A stretch of 8,478 nt of DNA from Clostridium sp. CAG:167 (GCA_000433735.1 HF998322.1:3592-12069); one strand, 5' to 3'. Positions 1 through 6,509 are shown, counted from the stretch's first letter. The notes: a model not told the origin generated them from the sequence alone. Program-made: numbers and translations.

Positions 1-1
1 G

Positions 2-1495
2 TGCGACAAAAACTATATCCACATCAAGCGGGGCCGCCACCCTCTGATCCCCCGGGATAAAGTGGTGCCCATCGATGTGACTCTCGGCAAAACCTACGAT
101 CTTCTCATTATCACCGGTCCCAACACCGGCGGTAAGACCGTGTCTTTGAAAACCGTAGGACTATTTACCCTCATGGGACAGGCAGGCCTTCACATTCCGG
201 CCTTTGACCACTCCCATCTGCGGGTTTACGAAGAAGTATATGCCGATATCGGCGATGAGCAGAGCATTGAGCAGAGCCTCAGTACCTTCTCCTCTCATAT
301 GGTAAACGATGTCTATATTTTAAAAAGAGCCAATCCAAAGACCCTTGCTCTGTTTGACGAGCTGGGCGCCGGTACCGATCCGGTAGAGGGGGCTGCCCTG
401 GCTACGGCTATTTTGGACAACCTGCACAAACGGGGTGTTACCGCCATGGCTACCACCCATTACAGTGAATTAAAGTTATACGCCCTTTCCACCGAAGGGG
501 TTGAAAACGCCTCCTGCGAGTTTGATGTAGAATCCCTGCAGCCTACCTACCGCCTGTTAGTGGGTGTTCCGGGAAAAAGTAACGCTTTTGCCATTTCCGG
601 CAAACTGGGGCTGCCGGAAGACATCATAAACGAGGCAAGCCGGCTGGTAGACAGCGATGCCAAAGACTTTGAAGAGGTGGTCAGCGGGCTGGAAGAGGCC
701 CGGGTCACAGCAGAAAAAGAGCGGGAAAAAGCCAAACGCTTCCGGGAAGAAGCACAGCATTATAAAGAAAAATTGGAGGCTAAAAACCAGCGGATCGATG
801 ACGCCAGAGACAAGATCCTGCGCCGCGCCAACGACGAGGCCAGGGAAATACTGGAAAAAGCCAAAGCCGTAGCTGACGAATCCATCAAACGCTACAACAA
901 ATGGTCCAAGGACTCCGGCATGACCAAACAGATGGAACAGGAGCGCGCCAACCTCCGCAAGCACCTGGAGAAAACAGGCAGCGGGGCCTCTCTGGACACC
1001 CGCCGTCAAAAACCGGCCAAAGCACCGGAGCACCTTTCCATCGGGGATATTGTCATGGTCCACTCTCTGGGAGTGAAGGGTACCGTCAGCACTTTGCCAA
1101 ACAACAAGGGCAACTGTTTTGTCCAGATGGGAATCATGCGTTCCGAGGTCAATATCAAAGATCTGGAACTTTTGGAACAGGAGACGAAAGCCGCCAAAAA
1201 AGAAGCGGCCGTTACCCATGCCCGGTCCATGAAGATGGCCAAAGCCATGACGGTTTCCACCGAGATCAATCTTATTGGCAAAACTGTAGACGAGGCTATT
1301 TCACTTCTGGACAAATATCTGGATGATGCCTACCTTGCCAAACTGCACCAGGTAACCGTGATCCACGGAATGGGAACCGGTGCTCTCAGAAATGCGGTCC
1401 AGAACTACTGCAAAAAGTGCAAATATGTAAAATCCTACCGCATGGGCGAATACGGAGAAGGCGGCTATGGCGTAACCGTTGTTGAATTTAAGTAA
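2..1495 (+). CDS. mutS2: MutS2 (Smr-domain ATPase), 5' end cut by the window
   Basis: This is the C-terminal 497 residues of MutS2, usually about 790 residues; the frame is open to the left edge, so the GTG at 62 is not the true start. MutS2 is a cytosolic DNA- and ribosome-binding ATPase that limits homologous recombination and, in Bacillus, splits collided ribosomes. Counting from the first whole codon at base 2: Walker A GPNTGGKT at 39-46 (bases 116-139), Walker B LALFDELGAG with D119-E120, the switch segment THYSELK near 152-158, a long charged coiled coil at about 220-325, a small KOW/Sm-like domain at about 345-392 (LSIGDIVMVHSLGVKG), and a C-terminal Smr domain at about 421-497 with HGMGTGALR. 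The Smr motif usually written LDLRG reads INLIG here. The gene ends 21 bases before the response regulator with no terminator between, so read-through is likely. Family assignment is very secure. Confidence 0.97.
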   Translation, partial: CDKNYIHIKRGRHPLIPRDKVVPIDVTLGKTYDLLIITGPNTGGKTVSLKTVGLFTLMGQAGLHIPAFDHSHLRVYEEVYADIGDEQSIEQSLSTFSSHMVNDVYILKRANPKTLALFDELGAGTDPVEGAALATAILDNLHKRGVTAMATTHYSELKLYALSTEGVENASCEFDVESLQPTYRLLVGVPGKSNAFAISGKLGLPEDIINEASRLVDSDAKDFEEVVSGLEEARVTAEKEREKAKRFREEAQHYKEKLEAKNQRIDDARDKILRRANDEAREILEKAKAVADESIKRYNKWSKDSGMTKQMEQERANLRKHLEKTGSGASLDTRRQKPAKAPEHLSIGDIVMVHSLGVKGTVSTLPNNKGNCFVQMGIMRSEVNIKDLELLEQETKAAKKEAAVTHARSMKMAKAMTVSTEINLIGKTVDEAISLLDKYLDDAYLAKLHQVTVIHGMGTGALRNAVQNYCKKCKYVKSYRMGEYGEGGYGVTVVEFK

Positions 1496-1516
1496 ATCAG
1501 GGAAATGAGGGATACC

Positions 1517-2239
1517 ATGAATAAGAAAAAAATACTGATCGTAGATGATGATGCAAACATTGCTGAATTAATCTCACTCTACCTTACCAAAGAATGTTTT
1601 CAATGTGAAATCGCAGAAGATGGCGAAACTGCTTTAAAACTCCATGACAGTTTCCAGCCGGACCTGATGCTGTTAGATATTATGCTTCCGGGCATTGACG
1701 GCTACGATGTGTGTCGTGAAATACGTAAAAACCACAGCACCCCTATTATCATGCTTTCCGCCAAAGGAGAAGTCTTTGACAAAGTGCTGGGACTGGAACT
1801 GGGCGCCGATGACTATATCATCAAACCTTTTGATTCCAAAGAAATGGTTGCCAGAGTCAAGGCGGTTCTGCGCCGCTACACCCCGGCACCGGCTCCTGCA
1901 GCACCACAGCCGGAGCCCCCAAAAGATACAGAAAGCATATCCTACACCGACCTTTCCATCAGTTTGTCCAACTACTCCGTGATCTACATGGGCAAACCCA
2001 TTGAAATGCCTCCAAAAGAACTGGAACTTTTGTATTTTCTTGCCAGCCACCCAAATCAGGTGTTTACAAGAGAGCAGCTGTTAGACCAGATCTGGGGCTA
2101 CGAGTACATCGGCGAGACCCGTACCGTAGATGTCCATATCAAACGCCTGAGAGAAAAGATCAAAGACCATGCCGAGTGGGCATTATCCACCGTCTGGGGA
2201 ATCGGATACAAATTTGAAACCATTCCGGAACGATTTTAA
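1517..2239 (+). CDS. OmpR/PhoB-family response regulator
   Basis: A 240-residue cytosolic two-component transcription factor. The receiver domain spans about 4-120: acidic pocket D10-D11-D12, phospho-acceptor D54 in LLDIMLP, switch S81 in MLSAK and conserved K103 in IIKPF. A proline/alanine linker (APAPAAPQPEPP, about 124-135) joins it to a winged-helix DNA-binding domain at about 145-236, with the typical ending TRTVDVHIKRLREKI and VWGIGYKFE. I chose the ATG at 1517 over the in-frame ATG at 1505: GAGGG (1507-1511) sits about 5-6 bases before 1517, whereas the only purine run before 1505 is too close, and MNKKKILIVDDD is the normal family N-terminus. It lies between mutS2 and its cognate kinase, 18 bases before the latter. 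Its regulon and signal cannot be read from the sequence, and it should not be called VanR or PhoP without phylogeny. Confidence 0.96.
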   Translation: MNKKKILIVDDDANIAELISLYLTKECFQCEIAEDGETALKLHDSFQPDLMLLDIMLPGIDGYDVCREIRKNHSTPIIMLSAKGEVFDKVLGLELGADDYIIKPFDSKEMVARVKAVLRRYTPAPAPAAPQPEPPKDTESISYTDLSISLSNYSVIYMGKPIEMPPKELELLYFLASHPNQVFTREQLLDQIWGYEYIGETRTVDVHIKRLREKIKDHAEWALSTVWGIGYKFETIPERF

Positions 2240-2257
2240 AATGAAAGGATCTGACCC

Positions 2258-3682
2258 ATGAAGTCAAAAAAATTTTCCTTTAAAACTACCCTGGGAAAAA
2301 AACTGACACTCCTTTATCTGCTTTTGATCATCAGTTCTTTTGCTTTCATCCAGTATAAAGGCTATGATTATATCTACTCCCAGGTAGAAAACGAGACAAA
2401 AGAAAATCTGATCCGCACCAGTTCCACACTGATCAGTTCTCACTTCAGCCTGCGCTCCTACAGCCGCAGAAACATCCAGAACCTGGCCATGCATCTGCGC
2501 ATGACATCGGAACTTTCCAACTGCCGGATCATCGTGATCTATGACAACCGTGACATTATTCTGGACACCGCCAATGCCAATCTGACAGATACCATCTACA
2601 ATGGCAATAAAAGGTTTCTTTTCCAGACGGCCACTACCAACTATGATATGGGGGGCTACCTGGCAGAACCGTCCCTGTGCATTTCCATGTCCATTGCCGG
2701 GGAAAACCACACCAACGGACACATCGTATTTGCCCAGGGAAATTCCGTGATCCAAAAAAGAGCCGATTATTATTTCAATCTGCTGATGATGCTTTTTTAC
2801 TTTATTGTAGCTTTACTGGGGCTGGTTTTTGCCTGCATCTATATCTGTGCCTTTCTGCCTTTGCGCCGCCTGCGTGTAGGTATCAAAGACTTTTCCATCG
2901 GCAAGGAAAACCATCATATTTCTATCCACAGCAACGATGAATACGGTGAACTGGCAGACACCTTAAATATCATTGGTGACGAACTGAGTAAATTCGATGA
3001 GTACCAGCGCAAGTTTATTTCCAACATCTCCCACGACTTCCGCTCTCCTCTTACCAGTATCCGTGGATATGTGCAGGCCATGGTAGACGGTGTCATCCCG
3101 CCGGAGTCCCAGCAGAAATACCTGGATATCATCCTGTTTGAAACCGACCGGCTTACCAAACTTACCAGCAATCTTCTGGATGTAAATAATTTTGACAAAG
3201 ACAACATTTTTTTGGACATCAGCCGCTTTAACCTCCACGATTCCATCCGCAAGACCGCCGGGGCACTGGAGGGAGTTGCTGCCAAAAAAGATATCCACTT
3301 CGATCTGGAGTTATCCGATACAGAACCGCTGTGGGTCAGCGGAGACAAAGACAAGATCCAGCAGGTTCTTCACAACCTTATGGATAACGCTGTCAAATTC
3401 AGTCACGAAGGTTCTTCTATCCTTATCTCCACCCGGGAAAAAGGAAACCGGGTATTTGTGTCCGTAAAAGATTCCGGTATCGGAATACCCAAAGATGATC
3501 TGGGAAAAATCTTTGAGCGTTTTTATAAAACAGATCTCTCCCGTGGAAAAGACAAACTGGGAACCGGACTGGGTCTGTCCATCTGCAAGGAGATCATCAC
3601 CGCCCACAAACAGAATCTGGATGTGGTCAGCACCGAAGGCGTTGGTTCCGAATTTGTCTTTACACTGACGAAAGAAACCTAA
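2258..3682 (+). CDS. Membrane sensor histidine kinase (HAMP, HisKA, HATPase)
   Basis: A 474-residue sensor kinase, the likely partner of the response regulator just upstream. A short basic N-terminus precedes TM1 (about 16-33), then an extracytoplasmic sensor region of about 140 residues, TM2 (about 173-199, ending CAFLPLRRLR) and a HAMP linker to about 250. The HisKA H-box ISHDFRSPLTS carries phospho-acceptor H259. The ATP-binding domain shows N377 in the N-box (LMDNAVKFS), D405 in DSGIGIP, an F-box (IFERFYKTD) and GTGLGLSI starting at G435, so all catalytic motifs are intact. The extracytoplasmic region has no domain I can name; it could bind a small ligand or sense the envelope. AAAGGA (2244-2249) is well placed 8 bases before the ATG. 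The gene ends in tandem stops TAA-TAA and is followed at once by a terminator, closing the mutS2 block. Confidence 0.97.
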   Translation: MKSKKFSFKTTLGKKLTLLYLLLIISSFAFIQYKGYDYIYSQVENETKENLIRTSSTLISSHFSLRSYSRRNIQNLAMHLRMTSELSNCRIIVIYDNRDIILDTANANLTDTIYNGNKRFLFQTATTNYDMGGYLAEPSLCISMSIAGENHTNGHIVFAQGNSVIQKRADYYFNLLMMLFYFIVALLGLVFACIYICAFLPLRRLRVGIKDFSIGKENHHISIHSNDEYGELADTLNIIGDELSKFDEYQRKFISNISHDFRSPLTSIRGYVQAMVDGVIPPESQQKYLDIILFETDRLTKLTSNLLDVNNFDKDNIFLDISRFNLHDSIRKTAGALEGVAAKKDIHFDLELSDTEPLWVSGDKDKIQQVLHNLMDNAVKFSHEGSSILISTREKGNRVFVSVKDSGIGIPKDDLGKIFERFYKTDLSRGKDKLGTGLGLSICKEIITAHKQNLDVVSTEGVGSEFVFTLTKET

Positions 3683-3686
3683 TAAC

Positions 3687-3717
3687 AAAAAAAGAGACAG
3701 GAGCCTGTCTCTTTTTT
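3687..3717. terminator. Bidirectional intrinsic terminator between convergent operons
   Basis: An 8-bp GC-containing inverted repeat (GAGACAGG at 3694-3701, CCTGTCTC at 3704-3711) is flanked by A7 on the left and T6 on the right. The A/T runs can extend the stem. The two central bases are too few for a loop, so the last G-C pair probably opens into a tetraloop GAGC. The U-tract exists in both orientations, so it can end the kinase transcript on + and the trmL transcript on -. It fills the whole gap between the two convergent genes. Confidence 0.9.
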
Positions 3718-3718
3718 A

Positions 3719-4222
3719 TTACTCTTCTGAATGCCAGTGGCTGTGATGTAAATGCCCCTCTGTGTTCAGGTTTTTAAATCCCAGCTGCCTCAATGCCTCA
3801 TACAATACGATAGCTACCGAATTTCCCAGGTTCAGTGACCGGATATCCCCAAACATAGGGATCCGTATGGTAGTCTCTTCATTTTCTACCAGAATCTCTT
3901 CCGGAATCCCGGCACTTTCCTTCCCAAACATAATATAACAGTCCTCTTCAAACTTCACATCACTGTATACATGCTTGGCTTTAGTCGTAGCCATATAAAT
4001 CTTTGCCCCCGGATTCTTCTCCAAAAAGTCTGGAAAACTATCATAAATCGTATAGTCTAACTTGTCCCAGTAATCCAATCCGGCTCTTTTTACCTGTTTT
4101 TCATTAATCTGGAATCCCATAGGCTCGATCAGATGAAGCCTGGCTCCTGCTGCCACGCAGGTACGGCCGATATTCCCTGTATTAGCCGGAATCTCCGGCT
4201 CCAGCAAAACAATGTTTAACAC
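3719..4222 (-). CDS. trmL: tRNA (cytidine/uridine-34-2'-O)-methyltransferase TrmL
   Basis: A 167-residue SPOUT-fold enzyme of the TrmL/SpoU family that methylates the 2'-OH of wobble nucleotide 34 in certain leucine tRNAs, using S-adenosylmethionine. The three family motifs are present: PANTGNIGRTC (12-22), FGKESAGIP (99-107) and IRSLNLGNSVAI (127-138), the last two forming the knotted SAM site. E. coli TrmL is about 157 residues; this one has a short extra tail rich in histidine (HLHHSHWH, 157-164), an oddity that could bind metal or be neutral. The start is GTG at 4222, two bases after the TGA of the upstream CheX-like gene, with a strong AGGAGG 7 bases before it. The stop codon abuts the terminator. 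Substrate specificity is taken from the family. Confidence 0.93.
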   Translation of the reverse strand: MLNIVLLEPEIPANTGNIGRTCVAAGARLHLIEPMGFQINEKQVKRAGLDYWDKLDYTIYDSFPDFLEKNPGAKIYMATTKAKHVYSDVKFEEDCYIMFGKESAGIPEEILVENEETTIRIPMFGDIRSLNLGNSVAIVLYEALRQLGFKNLNTEGHLHHSHWHSEE

Positions 4223-4224
4223 AA

Positions 4225-4695
4225 TCAGTCCTCCTGACGCAGTGCCAGGAACAGTTCAATCTCTCTTCCATCAAAAGTCATAGGCACACAAAGATTCTTT
4301 GTATAATTATTTGTAAAACTCATAGTTCCATGAGTCAAGGACGGCGGTGTAATGTCAATTCCAATACCATTGGCTGAAAAAACCGTAGCCGCATTTCCCA
4401 TGATCATATTGCCTAACTCACTTAACGCACTGCAGGCAAACTCGTCCATCTCCTTAACCTCCATCATACACATCTTGGATGCGATGTTGCAAGCGTTTTC
4501 ATTTGTCATAGCGATCAATACCTGTCCACGCATTTCGCCTGTCACACCAATGATAATAACCCATGCATCCGGCCCAAATTTGGCTTCTTGAAGTTTCGGT
4601 TTCTGAATGGAAAGTTCTACAAAACACATATCCTGAAAAACCTTCTTTGCCGCCATCAAAAACGGATTAATATGGTCTGCACTTATCATTGCCAT
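4225..4695 (-). CDS. cheX: CheX-like chemotaxis phosphatase family protein
   Basis: A 156-residue soluble protein of the CheC/CheX family. CheX removes phosphate from the response regulator CheY-P. The N-terminus (SADHINPFLMAAKKVFQDM) matches the CheX opening helix. The strand-turn-strand WVIIIGVTGEMRGQVLIAM follows, then the catalytic helix SALSELGNMIMGNAA carrying the ExxN signature as E93 and N96, and a C-terminal sheet ending IELFLAL. There is a single ExxN, as in CheX rather than two as in CheC. No other chemotaxis gene is nearby, so the target may be a distant CheY or another receiver domain; the family name is better supported than the role. The ATG at 4695 has AAGGGG about 12 bases upstream, rather far, so expression may be modest. 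It precedes trmL by two bases, as a coupled pair. Confidence 0.85.
   Translation of the reverse strand: MAMISADHINPFLMAAKKVFQDMCFVELSIQKPKLQEAKFGPDAWVIIIGVTGEMRGQVLIAMTNENACNIASKMCMMEVKEMDEFACSALSELGNMIMGNAATVFSANGIGIDITPPSLTHGTMSFTNNYTKNLCVPMTFDGREIELFLALRQED
4230..4235 (-). promoter_or_regulatory. Ribosome binding site of trmL, inside the cheX-like gene
   Basis: On the - strand this reads AGGAGG, 7 bases before the GTG at 4222. It lies within the last codons of the CheX-like ORF, which ends at 4225. This supports the GTG start and suggests that translation of the two genes is linked. Confidence 0.85.
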
Positions 4696-4735
4696 TTTGT
4701 TCTCTATCCCCTTTTCATCATTCTTTAATAACTTT

Positions 4736-4764
4736 ATAGTAACACACTTAATTCAGAGTGTCTA
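4736..4764 (-). promoter_or_regulatory. Possible sigma-A promoter for cheX-like/trmL
   Basis: On the - strand, TAGACA (4764-4759; 5/6 match to TTGACA) is followed after 17 bases by TACTAT (4741-4736; 4/6 match to TATAAT). The -35 box lies in the last codons of the aminotransferase gene. The gap between that gene and the CheX-like start is only 52 bases and has no terminator, so read-through from upstream is an alternative. Confidence 0.35.
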
Positions 4765-5905
4765 TAAATTTCTCTATCTTGTCCAGTGCCTTCTTCAAGT
4801 TGTCGATGGAATACGCGTAGGAAATACGCAGGAATCCTTCTCCGCACTCTCCAAAAGCGGTACCCGGCACAACAGCCACTCTCTCCTGTTCCAGCAAACG
4901 TCTGGCAAACTCCTCCGAAGTCATGCCATACGCACTGATATTCGGGAACACATAAAAAGCTCCTTTTGGTTCAAAACACGGAAGGCCCATCTCATTCAAT
5001 GCGTTTACCAGAAAGCGACGGCGTTCGTCATAACTTTCTCTCATCCTGCGCACATCTTCATCTCCGTTGCGGAGAGCCTCGATCGCTGCATACTGGCTGG
5101 TAGTAGGCGCGCACATGATCACAAACTGATGGATCTTCAACATCTGTTTCATGATCTCTTTTGGTCCTGCTGCATATCCCAGACGCCATCCTGTCATAGC
5201 ATAGGATTTGGAAAATCCGTTGATCACAATGGTTCTCTCTCTCATGCCCGGAATCGATGCGATGGACACATGACCGCCCTCATAATTTAACTCCGAATAG
5301 ATCTCATCGGACATAACAAACAGATCGTGTTCTTTCACTATATCCGCAATAATCTGCAGTTCTTCCCGGTTCAAGATCGCTCCTGTCGGGTTATTTGGAA
5401 ATGGAAGAACCAGAATCTTTGTCTTATCGGTAATAGCGGACAAAAGTTTTTCCTTAGTCAACTTAAACTGGTCTTTTTCTTCCAGCGGGAGCCGCACCGG
5501 CACACCTCCTGCCAGTTTCACACACGGAAGGTATGACACATAACAAGGCTCCGGTATGATCACTTCATCCCCCGGATCCAGCATGGTACGAAAGCCTATA
5601 TCAATGGCCTCACTGCCACCTACTGTTACAAGTATCTCATCGGCGCTGTAGGAAAGTCCGAAACGACGGTCTAAGTACCGTCCGATCTCTTCTCTCAGTT
5701 CAAGCAGACCGGAATTACCGGTGTAAAAGGTTCTTCCCTTCTCCAGAGAGTAAATTCCCTCTTCTCTTACATGCCAGGGCGTATCAAAATCCGGCTCACC
5801 AACGCCCAGTGAAATAACATTACTCATAGTACTTGCTGCGTCGAAAAAACGGCGGATACCGGAAGGTTGTATTTCTGTAATTGCTTTAGATAACGGGTTT
5901 CTCAT
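4748..5905 (-). CDS. Class I/II PLP-dependent aminotransferase (aspartate-type fold)
   Basis: A 385-residue cytosolic fold-type I aminotransferase of the AspC/PatA-like group, which moves an amino group between an amino acid and a 2-oxo acid using pyridoxal phosphate. Hallmarks: SLGVGEPDFDTP (32-43), glycine-rich VGGSEAI (95-101), FPNNPTG with N172, SDEIY with D200 and Y203, the PLP Schiff-base lysine K233 in GFSKSYAMTGWRLG with R241 for the phosphate, and R360 (GFLRISYA) for the substrate carboxylate. Length and order are normal and no catalytic residue is missing. The ATG overlaps the stop of the Lrp gene as ATGA and the ribosome binding site is weak, so translational coupling is likely. 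The Lrp pairing suggests control by an amino acid. The exact substrate (aspartate, an aromatic amino acid or another) cannot be fixed from the motifs. Confidence 0.95.
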   Translation of the reverse strand: MRNPLSKAITEIQPSGIRRFFDAASTMSNVISLGVGEPDFDTPWHVREEGIYSLEKGRTFYTGNSGLLELREEIGRYLDRRFGLSYSADEILVTVGGSEAIDIGFRTMLDPGDEVIIPEPCYVSYLPCVKLAGGVPVRLPLEEKDQFKLTKEKLLSAITDKTKILVLPFPNNPTGAILNREELQIIADIVKEHDLFVMSDEIYSELNYEGGHVSIASIPGMRERTIVINGFSKSYAMTGWRLGYAAGPKEIMKQMLKIHQFVIMCAPTTSQYAAIEALRNGDEDVRRMRESYDERRRFLVNALNEMGLPCFEPKGAFYVFPNISAYGMTSEEFARRLLEQERVAVVPGTAFGECGEGFLRISYAYSIDNLKKALDKIEKFIDTLN

Positions 5906-6387
5906 GGTGTAATCAACTGCCTTTCGTCTTCAACCTTTCCTTCTATCAAAGAAAGGCCATAATCTTTGTATCGTTTTAAAATAAAGTGGGTTGCTGTACT
6001 GATGACTGACTCCATCGGAGACAGCTTCGCCGATACAAAGCGGGCGACTTCCTTCATGGACTTACCGTCAATGATAACCATCAGGTCAAAACCGCCGCTC
6101 ATAAGATAAAGGCTTTCTACCTCTTCAAACTGGTAAATTCTCTCTGCTACTTTATCAAAACCACGGCCTCTTTCGGGAGATACCTTTACCTCGATCAAAG
6201 CCGCCACATGCTCAAACTCTGTGTTATCCCAATTGATCAGCGTAGGATATCCGCAGATCACGCCATCCGCTTCCATCTCCGCCAATGTTTTCTGAATCTC
6301 TTCTTCTGTAGAATCTAACATTACCGCCATGTCTTTTACAGACAAACGGCTGTCTTTCGCCAACAGATGCAACAGTCTTTCTCTCAT
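5902..6387 (-). CDS. Lrp/AsnC-family transcriptional regulator
   Basis: A 161-residue DNA-binding regulator of the leucine-responsive family. Numbered from the ATG at 6387, an N-terminal winged helix-turn-helix spans about 1-50 (RERLLHLLAKDSRLSVKDMA, then TEEEIQKTLAEMEADGVICGY) and a C-terminal RAM (ligand-binding and oligomerisation) domain spans about 60-145, with YLMSGGFDLMVIIDG and RFVSAKLSPMESVIST. The helix-turn-helix is compact and this group often acts locally. I prefer the ATG at 6387 to the one at 6393: AGGAGG at 6397-6402 is 9 bases from the former but only 3 from the latter, so the longer form (MVMRERLL) is less likely. It overlaps the aminotransferase by four bases, so it probably regulates that gene and itself according to an amino acid pool. 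It is preceded by a promoter and an unusual structured leader. Confidence 0.93.
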   Translation of the reverse strand: MRERLLHLLAKDSRLSVKDMAVMLDSTEEEIQKTLAEMEADGVICGYPTLINWDNTEFEHVAALIEVKVSPERGRGFDKVAERIYQFEEVESLYLMSGGFDLMVIIDGKSMKEVARFVSAKLSPMESVISTATHFILKRYKDYGLSLIEGKVEDERQLITP

Positions 6388-6396
6388 AACCATTTA

Positions 6397-6402
6397 CCTC
6401 CT
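6397..6402 (-). promoter_or_regulatory. Ribosome binding site that sets the Lrp start
   Basis: AGGAGG on the - strand is 3 bases from the ATG at 6393 and 9 bases from the in-frame ATG at 6387, which favours the latter. It belongs to the downstream copy of an 18-base repeat; the upstream copy also holds AGGAGG. Confidence 0.8.
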
Positions 6403-6415
6403 GAAAATAGTGTAT

Positions 6416-6441
6416 TGCCCCCTCGCTGACGCTCGGCGGCA
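6416..6441 (-). other. Imperfect GC-rich hairpin with tandem G-A mismatch
   Basis: Read on the - strand from 6441 to 6416, the arms TGCCGCCGAGC and GCGAGGGGGCA fold around the loop GTCA. Pairs form at all positions except one G-G mismatch and two adjacent G-A/A-G mismatches in the 5'-GA-3' on both strands arrangement, known as a stable sheared tandem in RNA. No T-tract follows, so it is not an intrinsic terminator. It lies just upstream of the Lrp ribosome binding site. Confidence 0.6.
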
Positions 6442-6448
6442 GGTCGTC

Positions 6449-6485
6449 GGAACCAGTTTTAATTATGACTTCGTCATATGGTTCC
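6449..6485 (-). other. Two-part hairpin overlapping the first ribosome binding site of the leader
   Basis: The outer arms GGAACCA (6449-6455) and TGGTTCC (6479-6485) are perfect complements. The inner arms TATGAC (6464-6469) and GTCATA (6473-6478) enclose the loop TTC, and an 8-base bulge lies on one side. In the transcript the outer stem takes up the last two bases of the upstream AGGAGG (6484-6489), and the inner stem contains the start of the mini-ORF, so folding could block initiation there. Confidence 0.65.
6463..6477 (-). CDS. Possible four-codon leader ORF (MTKS)
   Basis: ATG ACG AAG TCA TAA on the - strand follows AGGAGG (6484-6489) with a 6-base spacing, which is ideal for initiation. 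It lies about 25 bases after the predicted transcript start and about 75 bases before the Lrp start. It encodes only Met-Thr-Lys-Ser and coincides with the inner hairpin, so the ATG..CAT symmetry may reflect structure, not coding. It may never be translated. Confidence 0.3.
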   Translation of the reverse strand: MTKS

Positions 6486-6509
6486 TCCTCAAAATAATGT
6501 ACTCCGTTA

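Larger units (their letters stand above)
6397..6501 (-). repeat. Direct repeat flanking an 87-base leader unit
   Basis: The segments at 6397-6414 and 6484-6501 are 16/18 identical; on the - strand they read TACA(C/T)TATTTT(C/G)AGGAGG. Their starts are 87 bases apart. Each carries a full AGGAGG. The sequence between them holds two hairpins and a four-codon mini-ORF. The arrangement fits either a local duplication or insertion of a small repeat element at the ribosome binding site. Only one copy of the whole unit is present in the window. Confidence 0.75.

Noticed and set aside
557..1219. A 220-codon antisense open frame inside mutS2
   Set aside because: It lies opposite strongly conserved mutS2 codons and has no ribosome binding site or recognisable domain; a composition shadow.
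1505..1516. ATG at 1505 as the start of the response regulator
   Set aside because: Spacing to a ribosome binding site is poor, and the family N-terminus begins at the ATG at 1517.
4697..5290. A 197-codon open frame on the + strand opposite the aminotransferase
   Set aside because: It lies antisense to conserved PLP-enzyme coding sequence, with no domain or ribosome binding site.
6416..6485. The leader hairpins as intrinsic terminators
   Set aside because: Neither is followed by a T-tract in the direction of transcription.
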